Below are positions 1 to 5,708 of a stretch of 13,899 bases of DNA, one piece after another (position 1 is the first letter of the stretch; every line of letters starts with the position of its first letter). The position numbers and the translations under genes are program-made. The stretch is from Candidatus Shapirobacteria bacterium. GTDB taxonomy: Bacteria; Patescibacteriota; Microgenomatia; UBA12405. The stretch is from assembly GCA_020056515.1 (NCBI GenBank), contig JAGVHP010000075.1, forward strand, positions 1 through 13,899, read 5' to 3'. Below the pieces are notes generated by a model, which worked only from the letters and a program-made list of their open reading frames with translations, did no database searches and had not been told where the DNA came from.

Positions 1-42
1 AATAGCTAACCAATTAGTCTGACTTATGGTTTCCTAAAAGGG

Positions 43-82
43 GACATTTCTACTTTGGAGAAAAGTGACATTTTCACTTTGG
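43..82. repeat. Tandem 16-bp repeat resembling a transposon end
   Basis: GACATTTCTACTTTGG (43-58) recurs as GACATTTTCACTTTGG (67-82), 14 of 16 identical and offset by 24 bp. Tandem GACATTT-nACTTTG units of this kind are typical of the terminal transposase-binding sites of DDE insertion sequences (IS481/IS3/IS21-like); that assignment is from memory of such ends, not from a search. No transposase is visible in the window, so the element would lie to the left or be a remnant. The vapBC promoter begins about 20 bp to the right. Confidence 0.45.
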
Positions 83-104
83 GCTAACAATTTTCATTTA
101 ATTA

Positions 105-133
105 TTGACAATGCGATAAATATGTATTATCAT
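105..133 (+). promoter_or_regulatory. Promoter of the toxin-antitoxin pair
   Basis: A consensus -35 TTGACA (105-110) is followed after 17 nt by TATCAT (128-133). The predicted transcription start falls at about position 140, which is the A of the antitoxin ATG, so the mRNA would be leaderless. An alternative -10, TATTAT (125-130), has a poor 14-nt spacer. Confidence 0.6.
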
Positions 134-139
134 AGATTT

Positions 140-385
140 ATGATTACGACCGTGTCAATATCTAGTAGGGGATTAATATATATTCCGGAAAAAGTGCGGA
201 AGAAATTAAAGATAAAAAAACCAGGAAAATTGGATTTTGAGGTTATTGATAATAAAATAATTCTGAAACCGGTGAGAGATATCATGGAATTTGCGGGGAT
301 TGCCAAAGATAAGGCTAAATTTGAGTATTGGAAAAATTTTAGAGAAAAGATGGAGACAGAATATGAAGAAGTTTCTGGACATTAA
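140..385 (+). CDS. AbrB/MazE-type antitoxin (VapB-like)
   Basis: This is an 81-residue protein whose first ~45 residues fit the swapped-hairpin AbrB/SpoVT DNA-binding domain (TTVSISSRGLIYIPEKVRKKL, then a KLDFEVIDNKIILKP strand pair). The tail, rich in Lys, Glu and aromatic residues, is the usual toxin-wrapping segment. As the antitoxin of a type II system it should neutralise the PIN RNase encoded next and repress the shared promoter. I chose the ATG at 140 because upstream in-frame starts (GTG 65, ATG 122) lie in or before the promoter and add sequence unlike the family. The stop codon overlaps the toxin gene by 23 bp, which implies translational coupling. Confidence 0.75.
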   Translation: MITTVSISSRGLIYIPEKVRKKLKIKKPGKLDFEVIDNKIILKPVRDIMEFAGIAKDKAKFEYWKNFREKMETEYEEVSGH

Positions 386-764
386 TATATTTTTAAGGTT
401 TATTGATGGCGAAAAGAGTTCCGGTGTTTTTTTTAATGATGTAATAAAAGGGAAAGAGACTTATTGGGTGCAAACATTGGTGGTAAGTGAATTAGTATGG
501 GTGCTCGGTAGCCAATATAAATGGAATAATGAAAAAATAGCTGATTATGTAGGCGGGGTGTTGAGAACAAACAATTTAAAGTGGACAAGTGAGTGTGATT
601 TGTGTCGGGCTATTGAATGGTTCGGAAAAATGAAAGTTAAGTATAATGATTGCCTGATTGTGTCAGCCATGGGAGATGGGGACACGATAGTGAGTTTTGA
701 TCATGAGTTTAATAGATTTCCGTGGATTAAACGAGTTGAACCAAAAGATCTTTTTGGGAAATAG
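363..764 (+). CDS. PIN-domain ribonuclease toxin (VapC-like)
   Basis: This is a 133-residue single PIN domain of normal VapC length. The acidic metal-binding set is visible: D6 in KKFLDINIFLR, E43 in VVSELVW, D96 in YNDCLIVSAM and D113 in VSFDHEF, in the usual order. Such toxins are Mg-dependent RNases that cut tRNA or rRNA when the antitoxin is lost; the target here cannot be read from sequence. The start at 363 places the first residues exactly at the PIN N-terminus and lies inside the antitoxin gene. The 3' end overlaps the convergent hisS gene by 38 bp. Overall sequence is fairly divergent, but all catalytic positions are present, so it is probably active. Confidence 0.8.
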   Translation: MKKFLDINIFLRFIDGEKSSGVFFNDVIKGKETYWVQTLVVSELVWVLGSQYKWNNEKIADYVGGVLRTNNLKWTSECDLCRAIEWFGKMKVKYNDCLIVSAMGDGDTIVSFDHEFNRFPWIKRVEPKDLFGK

Positions 765-1965
765 TTTTTTGGTCGCCGGTGGACATGTTTTTTAAGGTCA
801 CCAGGTTTTTTTCAACTTCGTCGGGTCCGATGACGGCAACAAAGGGAATGTCTTTGTCACTGGCGTATTTAAATTGTTTACCAAGTTTTTCAGCGTCAGG
901 GTAGATGGAAGAGGGAATAGATTTATTTCGAAGAAAAGAGACCAATCTTATAGACTCATCGAGAGTATCAGGACCGAAGTTGGCAACTAAAACCTTAGTT
1001 TTAGTTTTGGGAAGATTAGGGAGGAGATTTAGTTCCATGATACAGTCAACAATTCGATCCAAGCCGATAGTGGTGCCGACGGCGGGTATATTTGGGCCGC
1101 CAAGCAGAGAAATAAGATTGTCGTAACGGCCGCCGCCGGTGATACTGCCAATTTTGGGTTTCTCGACGTAGGTTTCAAAGATAGGACCGGTGTAATAATC
1201 AAGACCGCGGAAGATAGTGGGATCAAAAATAAAAGAAGATTCCGACACACCAAAACCTTTTATTAAATCAAAAACTTGAGACAGATAAGAATCTGGTTGA
1301 GCTTTTCTGATGCAGTCAAGAAGGGTGATGATGGTTGGGGCAGAAAGACCCTTTTCTTTGAGCTCTTTTGTTACTCCACCTTGACCAACTTTGCTATATT
1401 TATCGAGAGTTTGAAGAACTGATTTTTGATTATCTGTAATGCCAGCGGAGTCTAAAATCTGATAGAGAACGGAGCGGCTGTTTATCCGAATAGAAAATTT
1501 TTGAAAATTTAATTTTTGGAGAACAGAATCAATAACGGCAATTATTTCGGCGTCGGTAATGGGGGATGAGGAACCAAAGGTGTCAATGTCGCATTGAATA
1601 ACTTCGCGATAGCGGCCTTTTTGAGTATTGTCAGCCCGCCAAACCGGCTGGATTTGATAACGCTTGAATGGTAGAGGAATTTGTTGGTTATAAATAGCCA
1701 GGACTTTGGCAGTGGGGACGGTCAAGTCGTAACGAAGTCCGATTTGTCGACCACCATTGTCGGTAAAGGAATAAACCAGCTTATCAGCTTCTTCACCATA
1801 TTTACCCATAAGAGTAGAGGAATATTCAAGTGTAGGTGTTTCCAGAGGTTCAAAGCCAAAGTTTTCAAAAACTTCGACTAAAATATTTTTGACGTAGTTA
1901 CGGATTACCATCACATCCGGTAAAAAATCACGAAAACCCTTGAGTGTTTGAGGAACTTTATTCAT
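727..1965 (-). CDS. hisS: Histidyl-tRNA synthetase
   Basis: This is a class II synthetase of 412 residues, the normal bacterial length. It activates histidine with ATP and charges tRNA-His in the cytoplasm. Visible signatures are RYDLT (78-82), motif 2 FKRYQIQPVWRAD (100-112), the histidine-binding RGLDYYTG (253-260) with catalytic R253, GGGRYDNL (277-284) and motif 3 GLDRI (301-305). An anticodon-binding domain follows from about 324 to the end. The ATG at 1965 is 6 nt after an extended -10 (TGT-TAAAAT), which suggests a leaderless start. The cognate tRNA-His gene lies about 450 bp upstream on the same strand. The stop codon lies inside the convergent PIN toxin gene. Confidence 0.97.
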   Translation of the reverse strand: MNKVPQTLKGFRDFLPDVMVIRNYVKNILVEVFENFGFEPLETPTLEYSSTLMGKYGEEADKLVYSFTDNGGRQIGLRYDLTVPTAKVLAIYNQQIPLPFKRYQIQPVWRADNTQKGRYREVIQCDIDTFGSSSPITDAEIIAVIDSVLQKLNFQKFSIRINSRSVLYQILDSAGITDNQKSVLQTLDKYSKVGQGGVTKELKEKGLSAPTIITLLDCIRKAQPDSYLSQVFDLIKGFGVSESSFIFDPTIFRGLDYYTGPIFETYVEKPKIGSITGGGRYDNLISLLGGPNIPAVGTTIGLDRIVDCIMELNLLPNLPKTKTKVLVANFGPDTLDESIRLVSFLRNKSIPSSIYPDAEKLGKQFKYASDKDIPFVAVIGPDEVEKNLVTLKNMSTGDQKTISQKDLLVQLV

Positions 1966-1971
1966 AGTTTG

Positions 1972-1980
1972 ATTTTAACA
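1972..1980 (-). promoter_or_regulatory. Extended -10 element of hisS
   Basis: On the minus strand the sequence reads TG-T-TAAAAT, ending 6 nt before the hisS ATG. No good -35 is seen 16-18 nt upstream, as is common for extended -10 promoters. The spacing predicts transcription starting at the ATG itself. Confidence 0.4.
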
Positions 1981-1990
1981 TTTAATAATA

Positions 1991-2017
1991 TTCTTCCCCG
2001 GCATAGCCGGGGGAGGA
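1991..2017 (-). terminator. GC-rich hairpin between small ORF and hisS
   Basis: CCCCGGC (1996-2002) and GCCGGGG (2006-2012) form a perfect 7-bp stem with a 3-nt loop, extendable outward with G-T pairs. It starts directly after the stop codon of the upstream small ORF. On the minus strand no U-tract follows (AAGAATATT), so it may be a weak terminator, a pause site or an mRNA-stabilising end. Confidence 0.35.
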
Positions 2018-2260
2018 TTAGTGACCACCGGGGTTACCCGATCCGGGTATATAGGTTTGCCATTTTCGTCTTTCTCTCCGGATTATCGGCACTAATTCTA
2101 AGGCTTGACCATAAGGTTCACCATTTGGCCCAGGTAGCCACTGGATATCTTTTTGCTCGGGACCACACCTTGGGGAAATCCACCCCTTTGTGTTGTCGAC
2201 AGGAGAGCCGTCAAGATAGGAATACCCGACGATGCGTTTAATTTCATAATATTGAGACAT
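2018..2260 (-). CDS. Small unrecognised protein upstream of hisS
   Basis: This is an 80-residue open frame that I do not recognise. The composition is Gly/Pro/Trp/Arg-rich and soluble-looking (for example WLPGPNGEPYG and RRERRKWQTYIPG), with one Cys and no membrane segment. It has no clear Shine-Dalgarno; an AT-rich stretch lies upstream, and a GC-rich hairpin follows immediately after the stop, which gives it the shape of a small cistron. It sits between the tRNA-His terminator and hisS. Codon use is plausible but the frame is short, and it could be a chance ORF in a leader region. Confidence 0.4.
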   Translation of the reverse strand: MSQYYEIKRIVGYSYLDGSPVDNTKGWISPRCGPEQKDIQWLPGPNGEPYGQALELVPIIRRERRKWQTYIPGSGNPGGH

Positions 2261-2288
2261 ATATTTTTTAATAAATAATTTTGGGAAT

Positions 2289-2316
2289 AAAAAAAAGCCC
2301 CGGTTTACGGGGCTTT
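2289..2316 (-). terminator. Intrinsic terminator downstream of tRNA-His
   Basis: AAAGCCCCG (2294-2302), loop GTTTA, CGGGGCTTT (2308-2316) form a 9-bp stem. On the minus strand it runs straight into a T-tract that is 8 T long including the stem end. It closes the tRNA-His transcript. The plus strand has only the three stem-end Ts, so the element is mainly directional. Confidence 0.85.
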
Positions 2317-2410
2317 AGAGAATTAATAAAATAAATTCAGGTCACGGCATCACCCCGCGGAATGGTGACCACGGTATGGGTATGATGGATAAATACAAAT
2401 TGTAAATTCA

Positions 2411-2488
2411 TGGGGTGACCAAAGGGATTTGAACCCTCGACCTTTCCCTCCACAGGGGAACGCTCTAACCAACTGAGCTATGGCCACC
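2411..2488 (-). tRNA. tRNA-His (GTG)
   Basis: The cloverleaf closes fully: acceptor GTGGCCA/TGGTCAC (one G-T pair), D-stem GCTC/GAGC, anticodon stem TTCCC/GGGAA around loop CTGTGGA (anticodon GTG), T-arm GAGGG-TTCAAAT-CCCTT. A genome-encoded extra G lies at -1 (2488) opposite C73, the identity pair for HisRS. The 3' CCA is encoded (2411-2413). A GATAAT -10-like box lies 10 nt upstream, inside the heptad repeat, and a strong terminator follows about 95 nt downstream. Confidence 0.95.
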
Positions 2489-2497
2489 ACGTAAATC

Positions 2498-2532
2498 AAT
2501 TATCAATTACGAATTACGAATTAATAATTGAT
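2498..2532. repeat. Heptad AATT-NNN tandem repeat, copy 1
   Basis: Five consecutive 7-nt units begin with AATT: AATTATC, AATTACG, AATTACG, AATTAAT, AATTGAT. A second five-unit array of the same design lies at 10503-10537. Copy 1 overlaps the presumed tRNA-His promoter (GATAAT on the minus strand at 2499-2504). Confidence 0.7.
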
Positions 2533-2547
2533 ATATAAAAGTGCATT

Positions 2548-2575
2548 ATCCCGATGCTCATACTTCGATCGGGAT
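2548..2575. other. Intergenic hairpin ATCCCGAT/ATCGGGAT
   Basis: A perfect 8-bp inverted repeat with a 12-nt loop lies between the tRNA-His gene and the terminator of the surface-protein operon. A TGA-TAAAAT extended -10-like element (minus strand, 2591-2599) would start a transcript just before it. No U-tract directly follows the stem on either strand, so its role is open. Confidence 0.4.
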
Positions 2576-2628
2576 TGTGTCTTTAGGAAAATTTTATCAC
2601 TGTCGTTCAAAATTTCACCTAAAGAAAC

Positions 2629-2651
2629 AAAAAAACCCGCCTCTTGGCGGG
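2629..2651 (-). terminator. Intrinsic terminator of the surface-protein operon or small RNA
   Basis: CCCGCC (2636-2641), loop TCTT, GGCGGG (2646-2651). On the minus strand the stem is followed by seven Ts. It lies about 105 nt after the stop of the DUF5666-like gene, and also closes the candidate small RNA described separately. Confidence 0.85.
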
Positions 2652-2727
2652 GTGTGGATCAAGCAAAAGTCCGCCAAGGGTTAATCGGCGTGATGATGGG
2701 TAGATTTGCTTGATAGATTGATCATCG
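2629..2727 (-). ncRNA. Candidate small structured RNA
   Basis: A minus-strand promoter-like pair, TTGATT (2757-2762) and TGA-TAAAAT (2733-2741) with an 18-nt spacer, predicts a start near 2727. The RNA would contain a perfect 10-bp stem (2705-2714 with 2658-2667), an inner CGCC/GGCG helix, and the U-tailed terminator, about 98 nt in all. An 8-nt segment inside the first stem (2671-2678) is complementary to 2643-2650, part of the terminator stem, so two folds compete. No coding frame is evident. It could instead be the 3' untranslated end of the preceding operon. I do not match it to a known RNA family. Confidence 0.4.
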
Positions 2728-2754
2728 GGTATATTTTATCAGCAATCTAGGGTA

Positions 2755-3399
2755 TTAATCAAGGACGATAATTTTTATGGAAACGAGGCTTTGATGAGAG
2801 AGGAGGTCGGTCGTGGCTACAACGGCAATTTTTTGACCAACTTTGATTGATTCGAGAGAAATCTTTTGGCCGATTTTGGATAAAAATTTAGTTTTATTAG
2901 GTGTGTATTTAATTTGATATTGGTTGTTTTTATCGGAATAGGGGATGACAACAAGGACTGGAGAAGAGGTGGAAATGTCGACGACCCGACCAAAAATAAT
3001 TTGATGGGGATTTTGAAAGTTCTTTTGAGGGGTGAGAATGAGCCGCTTGGCGGTAAACTGTTGGTTTTCATCCAAAAGGCCGATAATCAAGACTTCCTGA
3101 CCGATTTTAAGATCGGAGTATTTGATTTTGTTTTGTTTTAGGCCGATATATACAGTGGTATTGTCAACAGTGGCATTCTTGATGAGACTGTGAGTATCGA
3201 AAAAAAGGGTGTTATTTTCAATTTTGGTAATAGTGGCGGTGATGGCCCTTTTTAAATCAACTTCCTTTTGAGAAATTTGCTGAAGTTTTTCCCGTACCTT
3301 TTCCTGAATTACCTGCCTGATTTTTTGAATTTCAGAAGCAGGTGGAGTGGTGGGGCCCGCCGTCGCCAAGGCTATGGCGGGTAAAGTTGGGGTAATCAT
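2755..3399 (-). CDS. DUF5666-like OB-fold protein
   Basis: This is a 214-residue protein with a Pro/Thr-rich start, a charged helical segment (about 22-50, heptad-like Lys/Glu/Gln), then two beta-rich segments. The first (about 52-122) resembles DUF5666, with ITATITKIENNTLFF and a central DLKIGQEVLIIG; the second (about 133-205) repeats the pattern with VKVGQKIAVVA-like sequence. Such proteins are usually exported. Here the N-terminus has a short apolar stretch but no basic residues, so a signal peptide is not convincing. The ATG forms an ATGA overlap with the upstream gene, and an in-frame stop lies two codons before it, so no earlier start is possible in this frame. Function unknown. Confidence 0.7.
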   Translation of the reverse strand: MITPTLPAIALATAGPTTPPASEIQKIRQVIQEKVREKLQQISQKEVDLKRAITATITKIENNTLFFDTHSLIKNATVDNTTVYIGLKQNKIKYSDLKIGQEVLIIGLLDENQQFTAKRLILTPQKNFQNPHQIIFGRVVDISTSSPVLVVIPYSDKNNQYQIKYTPNKTKFLSKIGQKISLESIKVGQKIAVVATTDLLSHQSLVSIKIIVLD

Positions 3400-3815
3400 T
3401 CCAGTTTAGCAGTGCTATAAGTGACTAATAATTCGAGACTATTTTCGGTATTGTCAGGGGAAATGGATTTAATTTTAAGAAGGTTGGCACCCAAATCTAA
3501 GCTTAGGTCGATCGAGAATGAACCGGAGTTGTCGGCTACAGTTTGATAAGAATCTTTGACAGTACTTATTAAAACAAAGGAAGATCCGACAGTGTTTCCT
3601 TTTACAGTAATATTGGCAGTATTTATAACAGATTCGTTTTTTGGATAATCAATAGTTAGAATGGGGGCTGGAATCACAGTAAGAACAGGAGTGGGTAGGG
3701 GTGATATAACAGCCGGCACAGATGATTTTTTTTGGTTGGTATTGACTAGTAAACTTGAAGTACCAAAACCAATTAAAGTCCCGAAAAAAATAGCGAGAAT
3801 AAATCCTTTGAGCAT
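3396..3815 (-). CDS. Membrane-anchored Ig-like surface protein
   Basis: This 139-residue protein has an N-terminal hydrophobic helix (about 4-24, after Lys3), a Pro-rich linker (about 33-53) and one Ig-like beta-sandwich domain (about 54-139). The phrases ITVKGNTVGSSFVLIS and GSFSIDLSLDLGANLLKIKS are typical of glucodextranase-B-like/bacterial Ig repeats. It is probably anchored by an uncleaved signal helix with the domain outside; there is no cysteine, so it is not a lipoprotein. It is the first gene of a two-gene unit and overlaps the next gene by ATGA. It is divergent from the MBL-fold gene, with only 28 bp between the two start codons. Confidence 0.75.
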   Translation of the reverse strand: MLKGFILAIFFGTLIGFGTSSLLVNTNQKKSSVPAVISPLPTPVLTVIPAPILTIDYPKNESVINTANITVKGNTVGSSFVLISTVKDSYQTVADNSGSFSIDLSLDLGANLLKIKSISPDNTENSLELLVTYSTAKLE

Positions 3816-3837
3816 CTGGTAACTTTGATGATATCAT
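3808..3837 (+). promoter_or_regulatory. Promoter of the MBL-dnaB operon
   Basis: TTGAGC (3808-3813), an 18-nt spacer and TATCAT (3832-3837), the latter preceded by TGA as an extended -10. The -10 ends 6 nt before the ATG at 3844, which predicts a leaderless mRNA. The palindrome ATGATATCAT (3828-3837) also supplies a TATCAT on the minus strand, 12 nt before the divergent surface-protein ATG, so the two promoters share DNA. Confidence 0.55.
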
Positions 3838-3843
3838 AGAGCC

Positions 3844-4407
3844 ATGGAAATAAGTCAGTATGGTAAGGATAGTATTTTGATTAAGGGAAAGAAAGAGGCG
3901 GTGTGGTTTAATCCAAGGAAGGGGGATATTGATGTCACGGCTGGTGGGGTAAAGGTGATAATTTTTAGAGACGCCGAGTCGAATTTTTTGGGGTTTAATA
4001 ATAAAAGCGGAGTAATTATTTGGGGGCCAGGTGAATATGAGGTGGCCGGAATAGAAATTTGGGGAGCCAGAATAGGGGAGGGTGGGGTGATGTATGTACT
4101 ACAATTTGAGGGGATAAAGGTGGGATGGTTGTCGACATTGGAAGTGGAAATTACTGACAAAAAAAAGGAAAAAATAAGTGAGTGTGATTTATTGATTGTG
4201 CCGGGATTAGGAGAAATAAAAGATGTTTGGGAAAAAACAAAGGGGTTGGGAGAAAGTTATCTTTTAATTACCGGATTATCAATGGAGTCGCAGAAAAAGT
4301 TATTAGACTTGGCGGACAGAGAGGACTTGGTGCCGACGGAGAAGCTAATAATTTCTCCGGAAAATCTGCCGGAGGTAACGGAGGTGGTGCTATTAACAGC
4401 GAAATAG
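3844..4407 (+). CDS. Degenerate metallo-beta-lactamase-fold protein
   Basis: This 187-residue protein resembles the COG2220/UPF0173 branch of the MBL fold: the start MEISQYGKDSILIKGKKEAV is its first beta-hairpin, and WGPGEYEVAGIEIWG (about 60-74) is a characteristic block. The HxHxDH metal site and later metal-binding His/Asp are absent; there is no histidine in the whole protein. Hydrolase activity is therefore unlikely, and a structural or regulatory role is inferred. It is the first gene of an operon with dnaB, whose proposed ribosome-binding site and start lie inside its last codons. That arrangement suggests the two are translated together. Confidence 0.7.
   Translation: MEISQYGKDSILIKGKKEAVWFNPRKGDIDVTAGGVKVIIFRDAESNFLGFNNKSGVIIWGPGEYEVAGIEIWGARIGEGGVMYVLQFEGIKVGWLSTLEVEITDKKKEKISECDLLIVPGLGEIKDVWEKTKGLGESYLLITGLSMESQKKLLDLADREDLVPTEKLIISPENLPEVTEVVLLTAK
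4380..4394 (+). promoter_or_regulatory. Shine-Dalgarno and AUU start of dnaB
   Basis: GGAGGT (4380-4385) is followed after 6 nt by ATT (4392-4394), in frame with dnaB. A second GGAGGT lies at 4371-4376. From this ATT the protein would begin fMet-N-S-E-I-G-R-V-P-P, the usual distance before the conserved RVPP of DnaB. The nearest in-frame ATG/GTG/TTG candidates are the TTG at 4227, far upstream, and an ATG at 4551, well inside the N-terminal domain. Confidence 0.6.
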
Positions 4408-5702
4408 GGCGGGTACCCCCATCTTTTGATGAAGCCGAAGTATCGGTATTAGGATCAATTTTGATTGACAGTGATGCAATTTTGGCGGTGTCGGAGTTTT
4501 TACGGCCGGAACATTTTTATAACGGCAATCATGCCAAAATTTATGAGGCAATGGTGAGATTGTATGAAGCCAGAAACCCAATCGATTTGGTGACTGTGTC
4601 GGGGAAGTTAAAGGAGATGAAAGCATTGAAGTTGATCGGAGGTAAAGCTTATTTGGCACAATTAGCCAACGGGGTACCGACTTCAGCTAATGTTGAGGCT
4701 TATGGCAAAATAATTAAGGCATTAGGGGCTAAACGAGAGTTGATTTCAGCGGCGGCCCGAATTACGGAGAAGGCTTTTGATGAATCATTGTCGGCTGAAG
4801 AACTTTTAGATGTGGCCGAAGCGGAAATATTTTCGTTGAGTCAGAAACACTTAAAATCGGTACCACTGTCGCTTAGGGAAGTGTTAACTGCCAGTTTTGA
4901 TCGGCTGGATGAGCTTCAGAAACGGGGGAGTGGGCTTCGGGGATTGGGTACCGGTTTTAAATCGTTGGATTCAATGTTGGCCGGGATGCAGGATAGCAAC
5001 CTGATTGTATTAGCCGCCCGGCCGGGAGTGGGAAAAACTGCTTTTGCCTTAAACGTGGCCCGATATGTAGCAGTGGAAGAAAAGCTGCCAACCTGTGTAT
5101 TTTCGTTGGAAATGAGTAAGGAAGAATTATCAGACAGACTGTTGGTGAGACAGGGGTTAATTGATGCCTGGAAGTTGAAAACCGGCCAGCTGTCTGATGA
5201 TGACTTTACGTCATTATCAGAAGCGATGGGGATACTAGCCGGGGCTCCATTATATATAGATGACACTCCCGGTTTATCAGTGACGGAGTTACGAACCAAG
5301 GCGAGGAGGTTGCAGGTAGATAAAGGGATTAAGTTTGTGGTAGTAGATTATTTACAGTTAATGCATGGAAAAAACAGGGAAAATCGGGTGCAGGAAGTTA
5401 GTGAAATATCGCAGGGATTAAAAAATTTAGCCAGAGAATTGAGAATTCCTATATTAGCGGTGGCTCAACTAAACCGACAGATGGAAGCACGGGGAGGGCG
5501 ACCGAGGCTGTCAGACCTAAGGGAATCAGGGAGCATTGAGCAAGATGCAGACGTGGTGATGTTTTTACATCGGGAGGATGAGGAGGTCAAGGAGATGATA
5601 ACTTTGAGTATTGAAAAACACCGTAACGGGCCGACAGGACAGTTTGGTTTGTATTTCAACGGCAAACAAGTCAGCTTTTTTGATGTGGAGAAGAAGGGAT
5701 AG
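4392..5702 (+). CDS. dnaB: Replicative DNA helicase DnaB
   Basis: From the proposed AUU start this is 436 residues, close to the family norm. It is the hexameric 5'-3' helicase that unwinds DNA at the replication fork and contacts primase. The N-terminal domain opens with RVPPSFDEAEVSVLGSIL. The RecA-like domain has Walker A PGVGKT (211-216, K215), Walker B FVVVDYLQLMHG, and the LNRQME / GRPRLSDLRESGSIEQDAD segment with the arginine finger region, ending in the LHR core strand. Its 5' end overlaps the MBL-fold gene by 16 nt. Starting from the TTG at 4227 would add 55 low-complexity Gly/Lys-rich residues not expected in the family. It ends 6 bp before the tRNA-Leu 3' end on the other strand. 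Confidence 0.95.
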   Translation: MNSEIGRVPPSFDEAEVSVLGSILIDSDAILAVSEFLRPEHFYNGNHAKIYEAMVRLYEARNPIDLVTVSGKLKEMKALKLIGGKAYLAQLANGVPTSANVEAYGKIIKALGAKRELISAAARITEKAFDESLSAEELLDVAEAEIFSLSQKHLKSVPLSLREVLTASFDRLDELQKRGSGLRGLGTGFKSLDSMLAGMQDSNLIVLAARPGVGKTAFALNVARYVAVEEKLPTCVFSLEMSKEELSDRLLVRQGLIDAWKLKTGQLSDDDFTSLSEAMGILAGAPLYIDDTPGLSVTELRTKARRLQVDKGIKFVVVDYLQLMHGKNRENRVQEVSEISQGLKNLARELRIPILAVAQLNRQMEARGGRPRLSDLRESGSIEQDADVVMFLHREDEEVKEMITLSIEKHRNGPTGQFGLYFNGKQVSFFDVEKKG

Positions 5703-5708
5703 GGTGTG

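Noticed and set aside
65..139. Longer antitoxin starting at GTG 65 or ATG 122
   Set aside because: These starts lie upstream of or inside the -35/-10 elements and inside the repeat; the AbrB domain begins right after ATG 140.
1948..2241. Plus-strand frame of 97 residues opposite the small ORF and hisS start
   Set aside because: It crosses the hisS start, the hairpin and the minus-strand small ORF, with Arg/His-rich content typical of an antisense frame.
1966..2300. T-box or other riboswitch leader for hisS
   Set aside because: No T-box bulge sequence or specifier-loop layout, and the terminator-like hairpin lacks a U-tract; an ORF occupies most of the interval.
2528..2713. Plus-strand frame of about 60 residues over the structured spacer
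   Set aside because: It runs through a hairpin, a terminator and a 10-bp inverted repeat, and has no ribosome-binding site or recognisable sequence.
4227..4391. Long N-terminal extension of DnaB from TTG 4227
   Set aside because: The added 55 residues are Gly/Lys/Arg-rich with no DnaB similarity and are the MBL-fold gene read in another frame; no ribosome-binding site fits the TTG.
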